Shown: positions 18,734 to 26,837 of the stretch, one piece after another | Layout: every line of letters begins with the position of its first letter | Numbering within the stretch: the stretch's first letter is position 1 | Notes under the pieces: generated by a model | What the model was told of the DNA's origin: nothing | What the model saw: only the letters and a program-made list of their open reading frames with translations | Database searches by the model: none | NCBI RefSeq assembly: GCF_023277925.1 | Contig: NZ_CP063832.1 | Location: 5,439,501 to 5,503,500, forward strand | DNA from: Pseudomonas entomophila | Lineage (GTDB): Bacteria > Pseudomonadota > Gammaproteobacteria > Pseudomonadales > Pseudomonadaceae | Length of the DNA: 64,000 nt | Reading direction: 5' to 3' | Program-made: the position numbers and the translations under genes

Positions 18734-21298
18734 TCAGTACACGTCCCGCCGATACCGCCCATCCTCGATCAGCTGTTGCACGGCATCGTTCCCCAGAATC
18801 GCGCCTATCGCTGCATCTACGCCTGCGGCCATACCTTGCAGGCTACCGCAGACATACACGCATGCGCCCTCGTCGACCCAGCGCTTGAACTCGGCGGCAT
18901 GCTGCAGCAGCACATCCTGCACATAGACCTTTTGCGCCTGGTCCCGTGAAAACGCCAGGTCCAGCCGCTGCAGGTCGCCACCGCGCAGCCAGCCTTGCAG
19001 CTCGTCCCCGCACAGCAGGTCATGGGCCTGGTTGCGTTCACCGAACAGCAGCCAGTTGCGTTGCTCGCCGGCCGCGATACGTGCCCTGAGCAGGCTACGC
19101 AGCCCGGCCAGGCCAGTCCCATTGCCGATCAGCAGCATGGGGGCGGGCGCCAGGGGCAGGTGGAAACCACTGTTGCGCCGCAAGCGCAGGTTCACCGTGC
19201 CATCCAGTGGCAGGTACTCGGTCAGCCAGCCTGAGCCCAGGCCCAGGCTGCCGTCGGGGTGACGTTCCTGGCGCACGATCAGTTCCAGCATGCCATCGCT
19301 GGCGATGGAGGCGATCGAGTACTCGCGCGCTGCCAGCGGGATCAGCGCATTGACCAACGCCTGGGCATGCAGGCCAACCAGATGTTCGCGACTCTGCGGC
19401 AATTGGCGGCTGGCCAGGGCCTGGGCGAGGGTTTCGTTCAAACCGTCCACTTGCACGGGGCTTGCAGCAGGCAGCCCGAGCCCGGTCAGGAAGGCGTCGA
19501 CACGTTCCTGGCGGTGGCGTGGCAGGATTTGCACCAGGTCTCCCGCTTCCCAGGTCACGGGTACCGGTGGCAGCAAGCCCAGCAGGTACACAGGGGCACC
19601 CTGACTGCCAGCGTTGAGCAGCGTTCGTTGGGTCAGGCGCCAGTTGTCGAAACTCGGAGGCTGCCAGGCGACCACCGGGCGGGCGCCGGTCAGCTGGGCC
19701 AGTTCCTGCTGCCAACGTTGCAGCGCGGCGGGGTCGGCGTTGTCCACCTCGACCGGGGTGAAGGCGCTGCTGGCGCCACGTTCAGCGAGCCAGGCCTGCA
19801 GGCGCCGGGCGAAGCCACAGAAGTGCGGGTACTGACGATCGCCCAGGGCGAGCAGGGCGTAGTCCAGGTGCTCCAGCGCCCAGGGCTGGCCCAGCACCTT
19901 ACGCTCGAAGGCGCGGGCGCTGTCCGGCGCCTCGCCGTCACCGAAGGTGCTGACCACGAACAGCGCGCGGTTGGCCTGGCGCAGTTGTGCTTCATCCAGT
20001 TGCGCCAGCGGGCGTACCTGCACCGACAACCCGGCAGCCTGCAACTGGCCTGCGCTCTGCCAGGCCAGTTGCTCGGCGAAGCCGCTCTGGCTGGCGAAGC
20101 CAATCAGCCAGCGGTCGCCATTGTTCACGGTGCCGTCCACCGCACCGCGGGCGGCGCGTACCTGGCGTTTCTTGCGGCGACGGTCGAGGTACAGCAGCCA
20201 GCCGGTGACGAAGAACAGCGGCATGGTCAGGCTGGCGAGGGTAACGATGATTCGCCCTGGCAGGCCGAAGTAGCTGCCCACGTGCAGGGCGTAGACGCTT
20301 TGCAGCAGCTGGGCCTTGAACGATTTGTCGGCATACCGCTCGTGGCGCTTGATCTGGCCGGTGGCTGGATCGAGGGTGAGGGTGTTGAACGCGCGCTCGT
20401 GGTCGGCGCCCTCGAGCAGGTAGAACAGGGTCGCTGGTTGTCCGCCCGTGGGCGGCAGACGCAGGTTGTAGGTCGACAACCCAGGGCCGGCAGCCTCTTT
20501 CAGGTTGGCCCAGATGGCGTCGTAGTCGACCACCCGCGGTGGTGTGTTCTTGTCGGCCTTGGGCGGGCCATGGCGGCCACCACGGCCTTCAGCGCGCTTC
20601 TGCTCACCGGCTGCAGGTTTGTCGGCCAGCAGTGTATTCAGGCCTTCGCGATACCACTCATAGGACCAGAACAGCCCGGTCAGGGCGAACAGCAGGTAGA
20701 ACAGCAGGCACCAGGTGCCAAACACCGCGTGCAGGTCCCAGTTGAACGCACGGCCTTTCTTCGCCCAGTCCAGGGCCAGCCAGGCCCGCCAGTTCAGGGC
20801 TTGGCGTGGCCAGCGCAGGTACAGGCCTGAGAGGCAGAAGAAGATCAGCATCAGGGTGCAGGCACCGGTGATCTGCCGGCCAGTGTCGCCCATGGCCAGG
20901 AAGCGGTGCAGGTTGAGCATGAGGTTGAAGAAGCCCAGGCCGGCCACCTCGCCTTTGAGTTCGCCGGTGTACGGGTCGGCGTAGCGCAGTTCGCCGCGTC
21001 GTTCGCCGGGCGCGGGCATGAAGAAGATCCGCGCGGCGTTGCCTTCGCGGGTATCCACCCAGAGCATCGAGACAGTGTCGCCTTGCGCGGCCTCCACTCG
21101 GGCCACCAGTTCAGCTGGCGGCAGCACGCCTTCCTGGCGCACCTCGACCTTGAGCACGTCGGCATTGAATGCGCGCAGCAGTTCTTCCTGGAACGACCAG
21201 ATGGCACCGGTGATGCCCATCAGCGCCAGCACCAGGCCTGCGGTGATGCCAAAGAACCAGTGCAATTGGAACAGCGTCTTCTTCACCACATCGATCAC
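18734..21298 (-). CDS. PepSY-flavodoxin-FNR fusion reductase (PA4513-like)
   Basis: Membrane flavo-reductase of 854 residues. Residues 1 to about 370 form a PepSY-associated membrane part with helices near 12-34, 140-162, 190-215 and 345-370. A flavodoxin-like FMN domain follows (about 393-540, with [12 protein letters not shown]). The end is a sulfite-reductase-type FAD/NADPH module (about 560-854, with [12 protein letters not shown] and [12 protein letters not shown]). The start is GTG at 21298. It lies just downstream of a PiuA-type receptor in the same orientation. The likely role, as inferred for its P. aeruginosa homologue, is delivery of cytoplasmic NADPH electrons across the membrane to reduce imported ferric siderophores. 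Confidence 0.85.
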   Translation of the reverse strand: MIDVVKKTLFQLHWFFGITAGLVLALMGITGAIWSFQEELLRAFNADVLKVEVRQEGVLPPAELVARVEAAQGDTVSMLWVDTREGNAARIFFMPAPGERRGELRYADPYTGELKGEVAGLGFFNLMLNLHRFLAMGDTGRQITGACTLMLIFFCLSGLYLRWPRQALNWRAWLALDWAKKGRAFNWDLHAVFGTWCLLFYLLFALTGLFWSYEWYREGLNTLLADKPAAGEQKRAEGRGGRHGPPKADKNTPPRVVDYDAIWANLKEAAGPGLSTYNLRLPPTGGQPATLFYLLEGADHERAFNTLTLDPATGQIKRHERYADKSFKAQLLQSVYALHVGSYFGLPGRIIVTLASLTMPLFFVTGWLLYLDRRRKKRQVRAARGAVDGTVNNGDRWLIGFASQSGFAEQLAWQSAGQLQAAGLSVQVRPLAQLDEAQLRQANRALFVVSTFGDGEAPDSARAFERKVLGQPWALEHLDYALLALGDRQYPHFCGFARRLQAWLAERGASSAFTPVEVDNADPAALQRWQQELAQLTGARPVVAWQPPSFDNWRLTQRTLLNAGSQGAPVYLLGLLPPVPVTWEAGDLVQILPRHRQERVDAFLTGLGLPAASPVQVDGLNETLAQALASRQLPQSREHLVGLHAQALVNALIPLAAREYSIASIASDGMLELIVRQERHPDGSLGLGSGWLTEYLPLDGTVNLRLRRNSGFHLPLAPAPMLLIGNGTGLAGLRSLLRARIAAGEQRNWLLFGERNQAHDLLCGDELQGWLRGGDLQRLDLAFSRDQAQKVYVQDVLLQHAAEFKRWVDEGACVYVCGSLQGMAAGVDAAIGAILGNDAVQQLIEDGRYRRDVY

Positions 21299-21350
21299 CT
21301 TGTGTTGCCGCCCGGAGCCGCGCGGCGTGCATTATGCCTTGATACGCAAA

Positions 21351-21378
21351 AGCCCCGTCCACGGGCGTGAACGGGGCA
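21351..21378 (-). terminator. Terminator after the TonB receptor gene
   Basis: GCCCCGT (21352-21358) pairs with ACGGGGC (21371-21377). Read on the minus strand the hairpin is followed by TTTT. It lies 40 bases past the receptor stop and would uncouple the reductase gene in part. Confidence 0.7.
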
Positions 21379-21417
21379 GGGGCTTGGCGTACAGGGCGGG
21401 CCTGTACCGGCCTTACA

Positions 21418-23760
21418 TCAGAAGTGCACGCTGGTGGTCAGCAGTGCGGTCCGGCCCGCCGCCTGGTTGGCGAAGTGAGTGGAGAACGCCTTGTCGTAGT
21501 AGACCTCGTTTGTGAGGTTCTGCACGTTCAGTTGCAGGTCGATGTTCTTGGTCAGCTTGTAGGCGGCCATGGCGTCATAGCGCACGTAGCTGTCGACCAT
21601 GGTGGTGTTGGCCACGTTGCCGTACACGTCATCCACATAGAAGGCGCCGCCACCGATAGTGAACTTCGGCGTGACCTGGTAGGTGGTCCACAGGCTGGCG
21701 CTGTTGTTCGGCGTGTTCGGCAACTGGTTGCCGTCGTTGGCCTTGCCCAACGCACCGCCGTCGATCTGGCGGGCTTGCAGGTAGGTGTAGCCGGCGAACA
21801 CCTGCCACTTCTCGGTGATCTTGCCGCTGGCCGACAGCTCGATGCCTTGCACGCGGGTTTCGCCGACGTTTTCGTAAGTTGTAGTGCCGACCTGTACGCG
21901 GGCGTTTTCTTTCTCGGTGCGGAACAGCGCGGCGGTCAGGGCCAGACGCTCGTCGAGCAGGTCCCACTTGGTGCCGATCTCGTAGTTGGTGGTCTCTTCC
22001 GGCTCCATGTCGCTGCTCAGCAGGTTGCCGGAGCGGTCGGTGGTGTTGCCCAGCGGGTTGCCTTCCATGCCTTCGCCGAGCGAGGCGCCAGGTGGTGTCG
22101 CGGAGGTGGCATAGGATACATAGATGCTGCCATTGTCGGCTGGTTTCCAGACCACGCCCAACTGGCCGGTGATGAACTCGCTGGTGTCGCTGCCCTTGGA
22201 GGCAACGCCTTGCTTGTTCACCACGGTTGCGCCGGAAGCGTCGTAGCCACGGTACTGGGTGTCGAAGTGGTCATAACGCAGGCCCATGTTCACCAGCCAC
22301 TGCGGGGTCAGCTCCAGGGTGTCGAACACATACAGCGCGCGGGTGTTGCTCTTGGTGTCGGTGCCGGCGTAGTTGCGTGTGATGGAACCGTTCCACGGAT
22401 CGTCCGGGTTCGGGTTGGCCAGCGAGGTGCAGTTGTAGCCGCTGCTGGCGCCGATCATGCCAGGGGTGCAGTTGGTGCTGGGCGCAGGGTTCGGGCCGGG
22501 CGTCAGCGGGGTGGTGTCGGTGTTGACATCGTAGGTGGAGCGCTTGCTCTCCTCTCGGCTCAGCTCGATGCCGGTGGAGAAGCTGTTCTTCAGGCCGCCC
22601 ACGTAGAACTCGCCGAACAGGTCGGTCTGGTTGGTGGTGGTGGCGGTATTGCCCACGCGGGTGTTGGCACGGCGCCAGACGCTGCCGTTGGAGACGTTGC
22701 CTTTGCTGTCGTCGGGTTGCGTGAGGATGTAGTCCTGCATGCTGTTGCCGTGGCGCAGGGTGTTCTTGATGGTCAGCGCGTCGGTCAGGTCGTGCTCGAT
22801 GGCGAAGGTGGCGATGTCCACGCGCGACTTGCGGAAGTCGCGGCCGGTCATGCCGTAGAAGTTGTCATGGTCGCCACCGGCGTACGGCTTGCTCGGGTGG
22901 GCCGAGGTGCGATTGCCGGTGCCGCCTGCGGGTACGGTGTACGGAATGCCCGAGTCCGGCAGGTCATCGCTTTCCAAGTGGTAGTAGTCGAGGTTGACGC
23001 GGGTCGGCGTGCCCAGGCCGAAGGCCAGGGACGGGGCGATGCCCCAGCGGTCGTAGTTGACCTTGTCGCGGCCGGCTACGTTGCTCTCGTGGGTCATCAG
23101 GTTGAGGCGCCCGGCTACGCTGTCGCTGAACTGGTAGTTGCCGTCGAAGGTGTAGCGCTGGGTCTGGTCGCTGCCCCAGGTCCAGGCGCCGTCCAGCGAG
23201 TTGCCCAGGTGGGCGCGCTTGCTCACCAGGTTGATGGTGCCGCCGGCGGCGCCACGGCCACCGATGGCCGAGTTCGGGCCCTTGGCCACTTCCACCGATT
23301 CGATGGCGAAGATTTCACGGGTCTGCGCGCCGGTGTCGCGCACGCCGTCCAGGTAAGTATCACCTTGGGCGTCGAAGCCGCGGATGAAGGGGCGGTCGCC
23401 TTGCGGATTGCCGCCTTCGCCAGCACCGAAGGTGATGCCTGGCACGGTGCGCAGGGCGTCCTGCAGGTTCAGGGCGTTGGTATCCTTGATCACCTGCTGC
23501 GGGATCACGGTCACCGAACGCGGGGTGTCCACCAGCGGCGCGGTGTATTTCGGCGACGCTGCCTTCTCGACCTTGTACTCGGTGCTCGCTTGCTCGGCCT
23601 TGCCGTTGATGCTGGTGGCATCGAGGGTGACGGCATTGCTGGCGGCGGGATCGGCGGGATCGGCGGGATCGGCGGCATAGGCGGAGGTGGTGGTGACTGC
23701 CATGCCGATTGCGCAGACGAGCAGACGTGGTGAACTCACAGCGGTTGGCGCGTGACGCAT
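21418..23760 (-). CDS. piuA: TonB-dependent siderophore receptor, PiuA/Fiu type
   Basis: Outer-membrane catecholate-type siderophore receptor of 780 residues. The ATG at 23760 gives a clean signal peptide (MRHAPTAV to SAYA) and a GGGGAAGG ribosome binding site, whereas the frame opens 27 codons earlier. After a short ADPADPADPA linker come the plug (about 75-190, TPRSVTVIPQQVI and RPFIRGFDAQGDTYLDGVRD) and a 22-strand barrel ending in Phe. Gene order with the reductase, PiuC and Sel1 genes matches P. aeruginosa PA4513-PA4516, where PiuA imports catechol conjugates such as cefiderocol. Iron-dependent control is expected. Confidence 0.9.
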   Translation of the reverse strand: MRHAPTAVSSPRLLVCAIGMAVTTTSAYAADPADPADPAASNAVTLDATSINGKAEQASTEYKVEKAASPKYTAPLVDTPRSVTVIPQQVIKDTNALNLQDALRTVPGITFGAGEGGNPQGDRPFIRGFDAQGDTYLDGVRDTGAQTREIFAIESVEVAKGPNSAIGGRGAAGGTINLVSKRAHLGNSLDGAWTWGSDQTQRYTFDGNYQFSDSVAGRLNLMTHESNVAGRDKVNYDRWGIAPSLAFGLGTPTRVNLDYYHLESDDLPDSGIPYTVPAGGTGNRTSAHPSKPYAGGDHDNFYGMTGRDFRKSRVDIATFAIEHDLTDALTIKNTLRHGNSMQDYILTQPDDSKGNVSNGSVWRRANTRVGNTATTTNQTDLFGEFYVGGLKNSFSTGIELSREESKRSTYDVNTDTTPLTPGPNPAPSTNCTPGMIGASSGYNCTSLANPNPDDPWNGSITRNYAGTDTKSNTRALYVFDTLELTPQWLVNMGLRYDHFDTQYRGYDASGATVVNKQGVASKGSDTSEFITGQLGVVWKPADNGSIYVSYATSATPPGASLGEGMEGNPLGNTTDRSGNLLSSDMEPEETTNYEIGTKWDLLDERLALTAALFRTEKENARVQVGTTTYENVGETRVQGIELSASGKITEKWQVFAGYTYLQARQIDGGALGKANDGNQLPNTPNNSASLWTTYQVTPKFTIGGGAFYVDDVYGNVANTTMVDSYVRYDAMAAYKLTKNIDLQLNVQNLTNEVYYDKAFSTHFANQAAGRTALLTTSVHF
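23645..23675. repeat. 9-bp tandem repeat inside the receptor gene
   Basis: Three perfect copies of GCGGGATCG (23645-23671) and a partial fourth. On the coding strand they specify Asp-Pro-Ala units directly after the signal-peptide cleavage site. Changes in copy number would keep the frame. Confidence 0.8.
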
Positions 23761-23800
23761 GGTTTTGGACCTTCCCCAAGGTATGAAGGCCGCGGATGTT

Positions 23801-23873
23801 AATGTAAGTGAATGTAAGGAACAATTGAGAAGCGTTACCATTCGGTAGAAATTTACATTCTTTACAATTTTAC
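23801..23873 (-). promoter_or_regulatory. Helically phased repeats in the piuA promoter region
   Basis: AATGTAAG occurs twice exactly 10 bp apart (23801-23808 and 23811-23818), and TTTAC three times at 8-9 bp steps (23852, 23861, 23869). Repeats phased to the DNA turn are typical of OmpR/PhoB-type response-regulator sites. They lie 40-115 bases upstream of the piuA start. The regulator is unknown. Confidence 0.45.
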
Positions 23874-23932
23874 CTTACGGTTTTTGCGGGCTCATACGTC
23901 GTGCCTGGTGAAAAGGCTTGTGGTTCGTAAAA

Positions 23933-23951
23933 AGTAATCAATATCATTGGC
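23933..23951 (+). promoter_or_regulatory. Weak Fur-box candidate before piuC
   Basis: 12 of 19 positions match GATAATGATAATCATTATC, including an ATCATT core. It lies 31 bases before the piuC start and faces the divergent piuA gene. Iron repression is expected from context, but the match alone is weak. Confidence 0.4.
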
Positions 23952-23981
23952 GGCTCTCACTCCGCGCCAGGTGCCATTGCC

Positions 23982-24662
23982 ATGCTGCTTCATATTCCCG
24001 GGCTGTTCGACGCCGACGAGATCTCGCGTATTCGCGAGGCCCTGGAGCAGGCCGACTGGGCCGATGGCAAGGTGACTGCCGGTTACCAGTCGGCCAAGGC
24101 CAAGCACAACCTGCAACTGCCAGAGGGCCATGCGCTGGCCAAGGAGATCGGCAACGCGCTGATCGACCGCCTTTGGTGCAACCCGTTGTTCATGTCGGCG
24201 GCCTTGCCGCACAAGGTGTTCCCGCCGCTGATCAATTGCTACCGCGAGGGCGGCAACTTCGGCTTCCACATCGACAATGCCCTGCGCCAGCCCAAGGGCA
24301 GCCCGGAGCGCATCCGCACCGACCTGTCCTCGACCCTGTTTCTCAGTGACCCGGACAGCTACGACGGCGGTGAGCTGGTGATCCAGGACACCTTTGGCGT
24401 GCAGCAGGTCAAGCTGGCGGCCGGCGACATGGTGCTGTACCCCGGCACCAGCTTGCACAAGGTCAACCCGGTCACCCGTGGCGCGCGCTATGCGGCGTTC
24501 TTCTGGACCCAGAGCCTGGTGCGCGAGGACAGCCAGCGCACCCTGCTGTTCGAAATGGACAACGCCATCCGTCAACTCACGGCGGATGTGCCTGAGCATC
24601 CGTCGCTACTGCAACTCACTGGCACCTACCACAATCTGCTGCGCTGCTGGGCCGAGGTCTGA
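23982..24662 (+). CDS. piuC: PKHD-type Fe(II)/2-oxoglutarate hydroxylase PiuC
   Basis: Cytoplasmic 2-oxoglutarate- and Fe(II)-dependent dioxygenase of 226 residues linked to iron uptake. The 2-His-1-carboxylate facial triad is visible as His96-x-Asp98 and His159, with the 2-oxoglutarate-binding Arg169. It is divergent from piuA across a 220-bp region and is followed by a Sel1-repeat gene after 3 bases. The substrate is unknown; an action on siderophores or their breakdown products is suggested by its constant linkage to piuA. Confidence 0.93.
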   Translation: MLLHIPGLFDADEISRIREALEQADWADGKVTAGYQSAKAKHNLQLPEGHALAKEIGNALIDRLWCNPLFMSAALPHKVFPPLINCYREGGNFGFHIDNALRQPKGSPERIRTDLSSTLFLSDPDSYDGGELVIQDTFGVQQVKLAAGDMVLYPGTSLHKVNPVTRGARYAAFFWTQSLVREDSQRTLLFEMDNAIRQLTADVPEHPSLLQLTGTYHNLLRCWAEV

Positions 24663-24665
24663 ACC

Positions 24666-25436
24666 GTGTCCTACCCATTGCGTCGTGAACAGGTGGTGGA
24701 TGTCGCCGGCCTGAAAGCCATGCTCGAGCACAGCCCCGGCCAGGCCGCGCAAGCAATCCTGGCGGCGGCGGCGCAGGGCGTGGTCGAGGCGCAGGCGTTA
24801 CTGGGGCAGATCCTGCTGGATGGGCACGGCATCGAGGAGGATGCCGTGGTCGCTCGGCGCTGGTTCGGCATCGCCGCCCAGGGCGGCAGCGCCATGGCCC
24901 ACAACATGCTTGGGCGCTGCCTGGAGCATGGCTGGGGTGGCGAGGTGAACTTGGTACAGTCGGCCATTCATTATGCTCACGCGGCTGACGCCGGCCTGGA
25001 CTGGGGCATGTACAACCTGGGCAACCTGCTGGCCACCGGGCGTGGCGTGCCGGCCAATCAGCCCCAGGCGCTGGCGTGCTACGAGAAGGCCGCGCAGATG
25101 GGGCATGCCAAATCGATGAACTTGTATGGACGTTACCTGGAACAGGGTATCGCCATCGCCGCCAGTCCCGCGCGGGCGCTGCGCTGGTATCGGCGCTCGG
25201 CCGAGGCAGGCGACTTTCGCGGGATGTTCAGCTTGGCGCAGGTGTTGGTAGAGCGCGGGCAGATGGCCGAGGCCGAGCCCTGGTTCGAGCGGGCTCGAGA
25301 GCTGGGCAATCTGAAATTCTTGCACAGCGCGGTTGCCATCCTGCGTGCTGGCGGTTCGCTCATGGCCACTCAGGCGCACCTTTTCACCCGCGAGATCGAG
25401 CGCCGTGGCGTGGCCGGGGAAATGCTGCGCGATTAA
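24666..25436 (+). CDS. Sel1-repeat protein (PA4516-like)
   Basis: 256-residue protein built mainly of Sel1-like/TPR repeats: ILAAAAQGVVEAQALLGQIL, ARRWFGIAAQGGSAMAHNML, IHYAHAADAGLDWGMYNLG, ACYEKAAQMGHAKSMNLYG and LRWYRRSAEAGDFRGMFSLA. Such repeats form scaffolds for protein contacts. The start is GTG at 24666, 3 bases after piuC, so the two are coupled. There is no signal peptide, so it should be cytoplasmic. A role in siderophore-linked iron metabolism follows only from its neighbours. Confidence 0.88.
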   Translation: MSYPLRREQVVDVAGLKAMLEHSPGQAAQAILAAAAQGVVEAQALLGQILLDGHGIEEDAVVARRWFGIAAQGGSAMAHNMLGRCLEHGWGGEVNLVQSAIHYAHAADAGLDWGMYNLGNLLATGRGVPANQPQALACYEKAAQMGHAKSMNLYGRYLEQGIAIAASPARALRWYRRSAEAGDFRGMFSLAQVLVERGQMAEAEPWFERARELGNLKFLHSAVAILRAGGSLMATQAHLFTREIERRGVAGEMLRD

Positions 25437-25448
25437 CAGTACCGGGCG

Positions 25449-25490
25449 GTGCAACCATGCTGGTGCAACTTTAACCCAGGAGTTGCACCA
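25449..25490 (+). promoter_or_regulatory. RBS-sequestering hairpin with a competing repeat
   Basis: TGGTGCAACT (25461-25470) and AGTTGCACCA (25481-25490) are perfect 10-bp complements. The second arm ends on the A of the start codon and contains part of the AGGAG ribosome binding site (25478-25482). A further GGTGCAAC copy at 25449-25456 could pair with the same arm. The structure can fold in mRNA or act as a DNA operator. Confidence 0.6.
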
Positions 25491-25993
25491 TGACATTGAA
25501 TTACATTGCCGAAAAATCCTTTGTCGCTTCGCTGGAAGTGACCAATACCGACTACCCGAACCCTGTTGGAACATGGGAGTTCAAACCGGGCTATAACGGT
25601 ACCACGCAATGGCTGACCAGCAGTTGGCTGACCACTTCCCGAGCCGGCCACGCGCCGGTGAAATTGTGGTTTGGCGCGGTCATGCAGGCAGAGGGTGAGT
25701 ATGCCTATGAAATACGGCCATGGAACGACAGGAACCGACGCGTCGATATCAGCACTCATGATTTCCTCGGGTTTTATGCACGCACTGAAAGTGCTGCGCC
25801 TTTGTGGCGGATAAAAAGCGAGGGTGGATCTCTAGTGCGCATCACCACGTTGGCTGGCAAGGCTGTTGGTACTTACTGGGATAACGCCGCCTGGACCTCT
25901 GGGCGCCGAGGGAGTTACCTGCGCGTCGGTGCTGTTCCGGCTGCATTGTTTGAAATACATGGTATCCAGATAGGGGTGGCGGAGCCGCGTTGA
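25490..25993 (+). CDS. Unrecognised 167-residue protein
   Basis: I do not recognise this family. The 167-residue product has no signal peptide, membrane helix or cysteine, is rich in Trp, Tyr and Gly, and looks all-beta. Two stretches, PLWRIKSEGGSLVRITTL (104-121) and YLRV...LFEI (143-156), have the spacing of beta-trefoil-like repeat units and recur in similar form in the next gene at 26220. A good AGGAG ribosome binding site supports translation, and a strong terminator follows. Codon use and base composition are more AT-rich than the flanks, suggesting acquired DNA. The gene splits the expected Sel1-speC neighbourhood. Confidence 0.7.
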   Translation: MTLNYIAEKSFVASLEVTNTDYPNPVGTWEFKPGYNGTTQWLTSSWLTTSRAGHAPVKLWFGAVMQAEGEYAYEIRPWNDRNRRVDISTHDFLGFYARTESAAPLWRIKSEGGSLVRITTLAGKAVGTYWDNAAWTSGRRGSYLRVGAVPAALFEIHGIQIGVAEPR

Positions 25994-26015
25994 TCGGCAG
26001 CCAATGCAATACGGA

Positions 26016-26040
26016 ACGGGGCTTTTAGCCCCGTTTTTTT
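26016..26040 (+). terminator. Intrinsic terminator after the 167-residue gene
   Basis: ACGGGGC (26016-26022), loop TTTTA, GCCCCGT (26028-26034), then seven T. A textbook rho-independent terminator 23 bases after the stop codon. Confidence 0.93.
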
Positions 26041-26137
26041 GTGGGAGGTTCGGGCTAAAAGGGTGTGTGATGCATCGGGATATATTGTAGGGAAATTCTT
26101 CATAGTTAACTAAGTCTCAAAGGGGGAGCAAACTTAC

Positions 26138-26200
26138 ATGGCTTCTCCCTGCACAGTAAAGGTTTCGCGATGTTGTTGTGGGGTGAGAGGTGACTCTTAA
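26138..26200 (+). CDS. Possible 20-residue Cys-rich leader peptide
   Basis: ATG at 26138 is preceded by AGGGGGAG with a 9-base gap and opens a 20-codon frame ending TAA at 26200. It contains four cysteines, three of them consecutive (residues 12-14). It stops 19 bases before the next gene. The ribosome binding site could pair with TCTCCCT inside the frame. It may be a leader that couples or attenuates expression of the following gene, or chance. Nothing beyond the site and frame supports it. Confidence 0.3.
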   Translation: MASPCTVKVSRCCCGVRGDS

Positions 26201-26219
26201 ACGTTAAGGTGAAAAAGCC

Positions 26220-26750
26220 ATGTATAAAATTCCAAAGTCATGTATCTCGGAACTGTATCATGTGGGAGAAACGATTCGCCCGGTAAAGGTGATCACTCGA
26301 AATCCAGATTTGCTGCCTGGCTTCAGAGGGCAGTTCGTCCTGGACGATGCGCCAAACTCCTCGTGGCAGGTAACGAAATTGAAGTTGAAGTTTCATATTA
26401 GTGCCTACAACTCGACACTCATGCGCTTCCGCGCCGCCTGCAGCACGGATTTCTCAGGCTTTCTGGATGATGTGCTATATGGTCAAGTAGATGGCGATGT
26501 CCGCCTGCTTGATGACTGGTGGAATGGTCCGGAAGATTTCGACGAGGGGGCCGATTGGGAGTTTATCAACACGGGAGAGATCAAGGATTACAAGGGCGAA
26601 CTGCGGCCTGTGTTCAAGATAAGAAATATCGGTTTTGATCGATGGGTCAAACTGGAAAAGCTTGATAATTTTACTTACTTGCGCCTGGCCAAAGAAGACA
26701 GTGACACCCGCTTCATGTTGGGGGCTGTCAGTGATGTGATCTATCGGTAA
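26220..26750 (+). CDS. Unrecognised 176-residue acidic protein
   Basis: No family recognised. The 176-residue protein lacks a signal peptide and membrane helix and is acidic in the middle (about 89-125, including DDWWNGPEDFDEGADWEF). Residues 130-148 (PVFKIRNIGFDRWVKLEKL) followed by YLRL (153-156) and RFML (164-167) resemble the C-terminal part of the protein at 25490, so the two may share a fold. AAGGTGA precedes the ATG. The sequence is clearly poorer in G+C than its surroundings, with AT-rich upstream DNA. A bidirectional hairpin follows. Confidence 0.7.
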   Translation: MYKIPKSCISELYHVGETIRPVKVITRNPDLLPGFRGQFVLDDAPNSSWQVTKLKLKFHISAYNSTLMRFRAACSTDFSGFLDDVLYGQVDGDVRLLDDWWNGPEDFDEGADWEFINTGEIKDYKGELRPVFKIRNIGFDRWVKLEKLDNFTYLRLAKEDSDTRFMLGAVSDVIYR

Positions 26751-26806
26751 AACGGAAAACCAGGTTGCATTCACCCACACCTGCACTCGACCGTCGGCTG
26801 TGGGGG

Positions 26807-26830
26807 CAAGGCGCGGAATCCCGCGCCTTG
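26807..26830. terminator. Bidirectional terminator hairpin
   Basis: CAAGGCGCGG (26807-26816) and CCGCGCCTTG (26821-26830) form a perfect 10-bp stem with loop AATC between two convergent genes. There is no long T-run on either side. Confidence 0.65.
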
Positions 26831-26837
26831 GCAAACA

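Noticed and set aside
21367..23733. 788-codon + strand frame over the TonB receptor gene
   Set aside because: Low-complexity Gly/Val-rich product typical of antisense reading in high G+C DNA; the receptor on the minus strand has a signal peptide, plug and barrel.
25440..26835. Islet as an insertion sequence or small prophage remnant
   Set aside because: No transposase, integrase, terminal inverted repeats or target duplications were seen. Composition alone suggests transfer.
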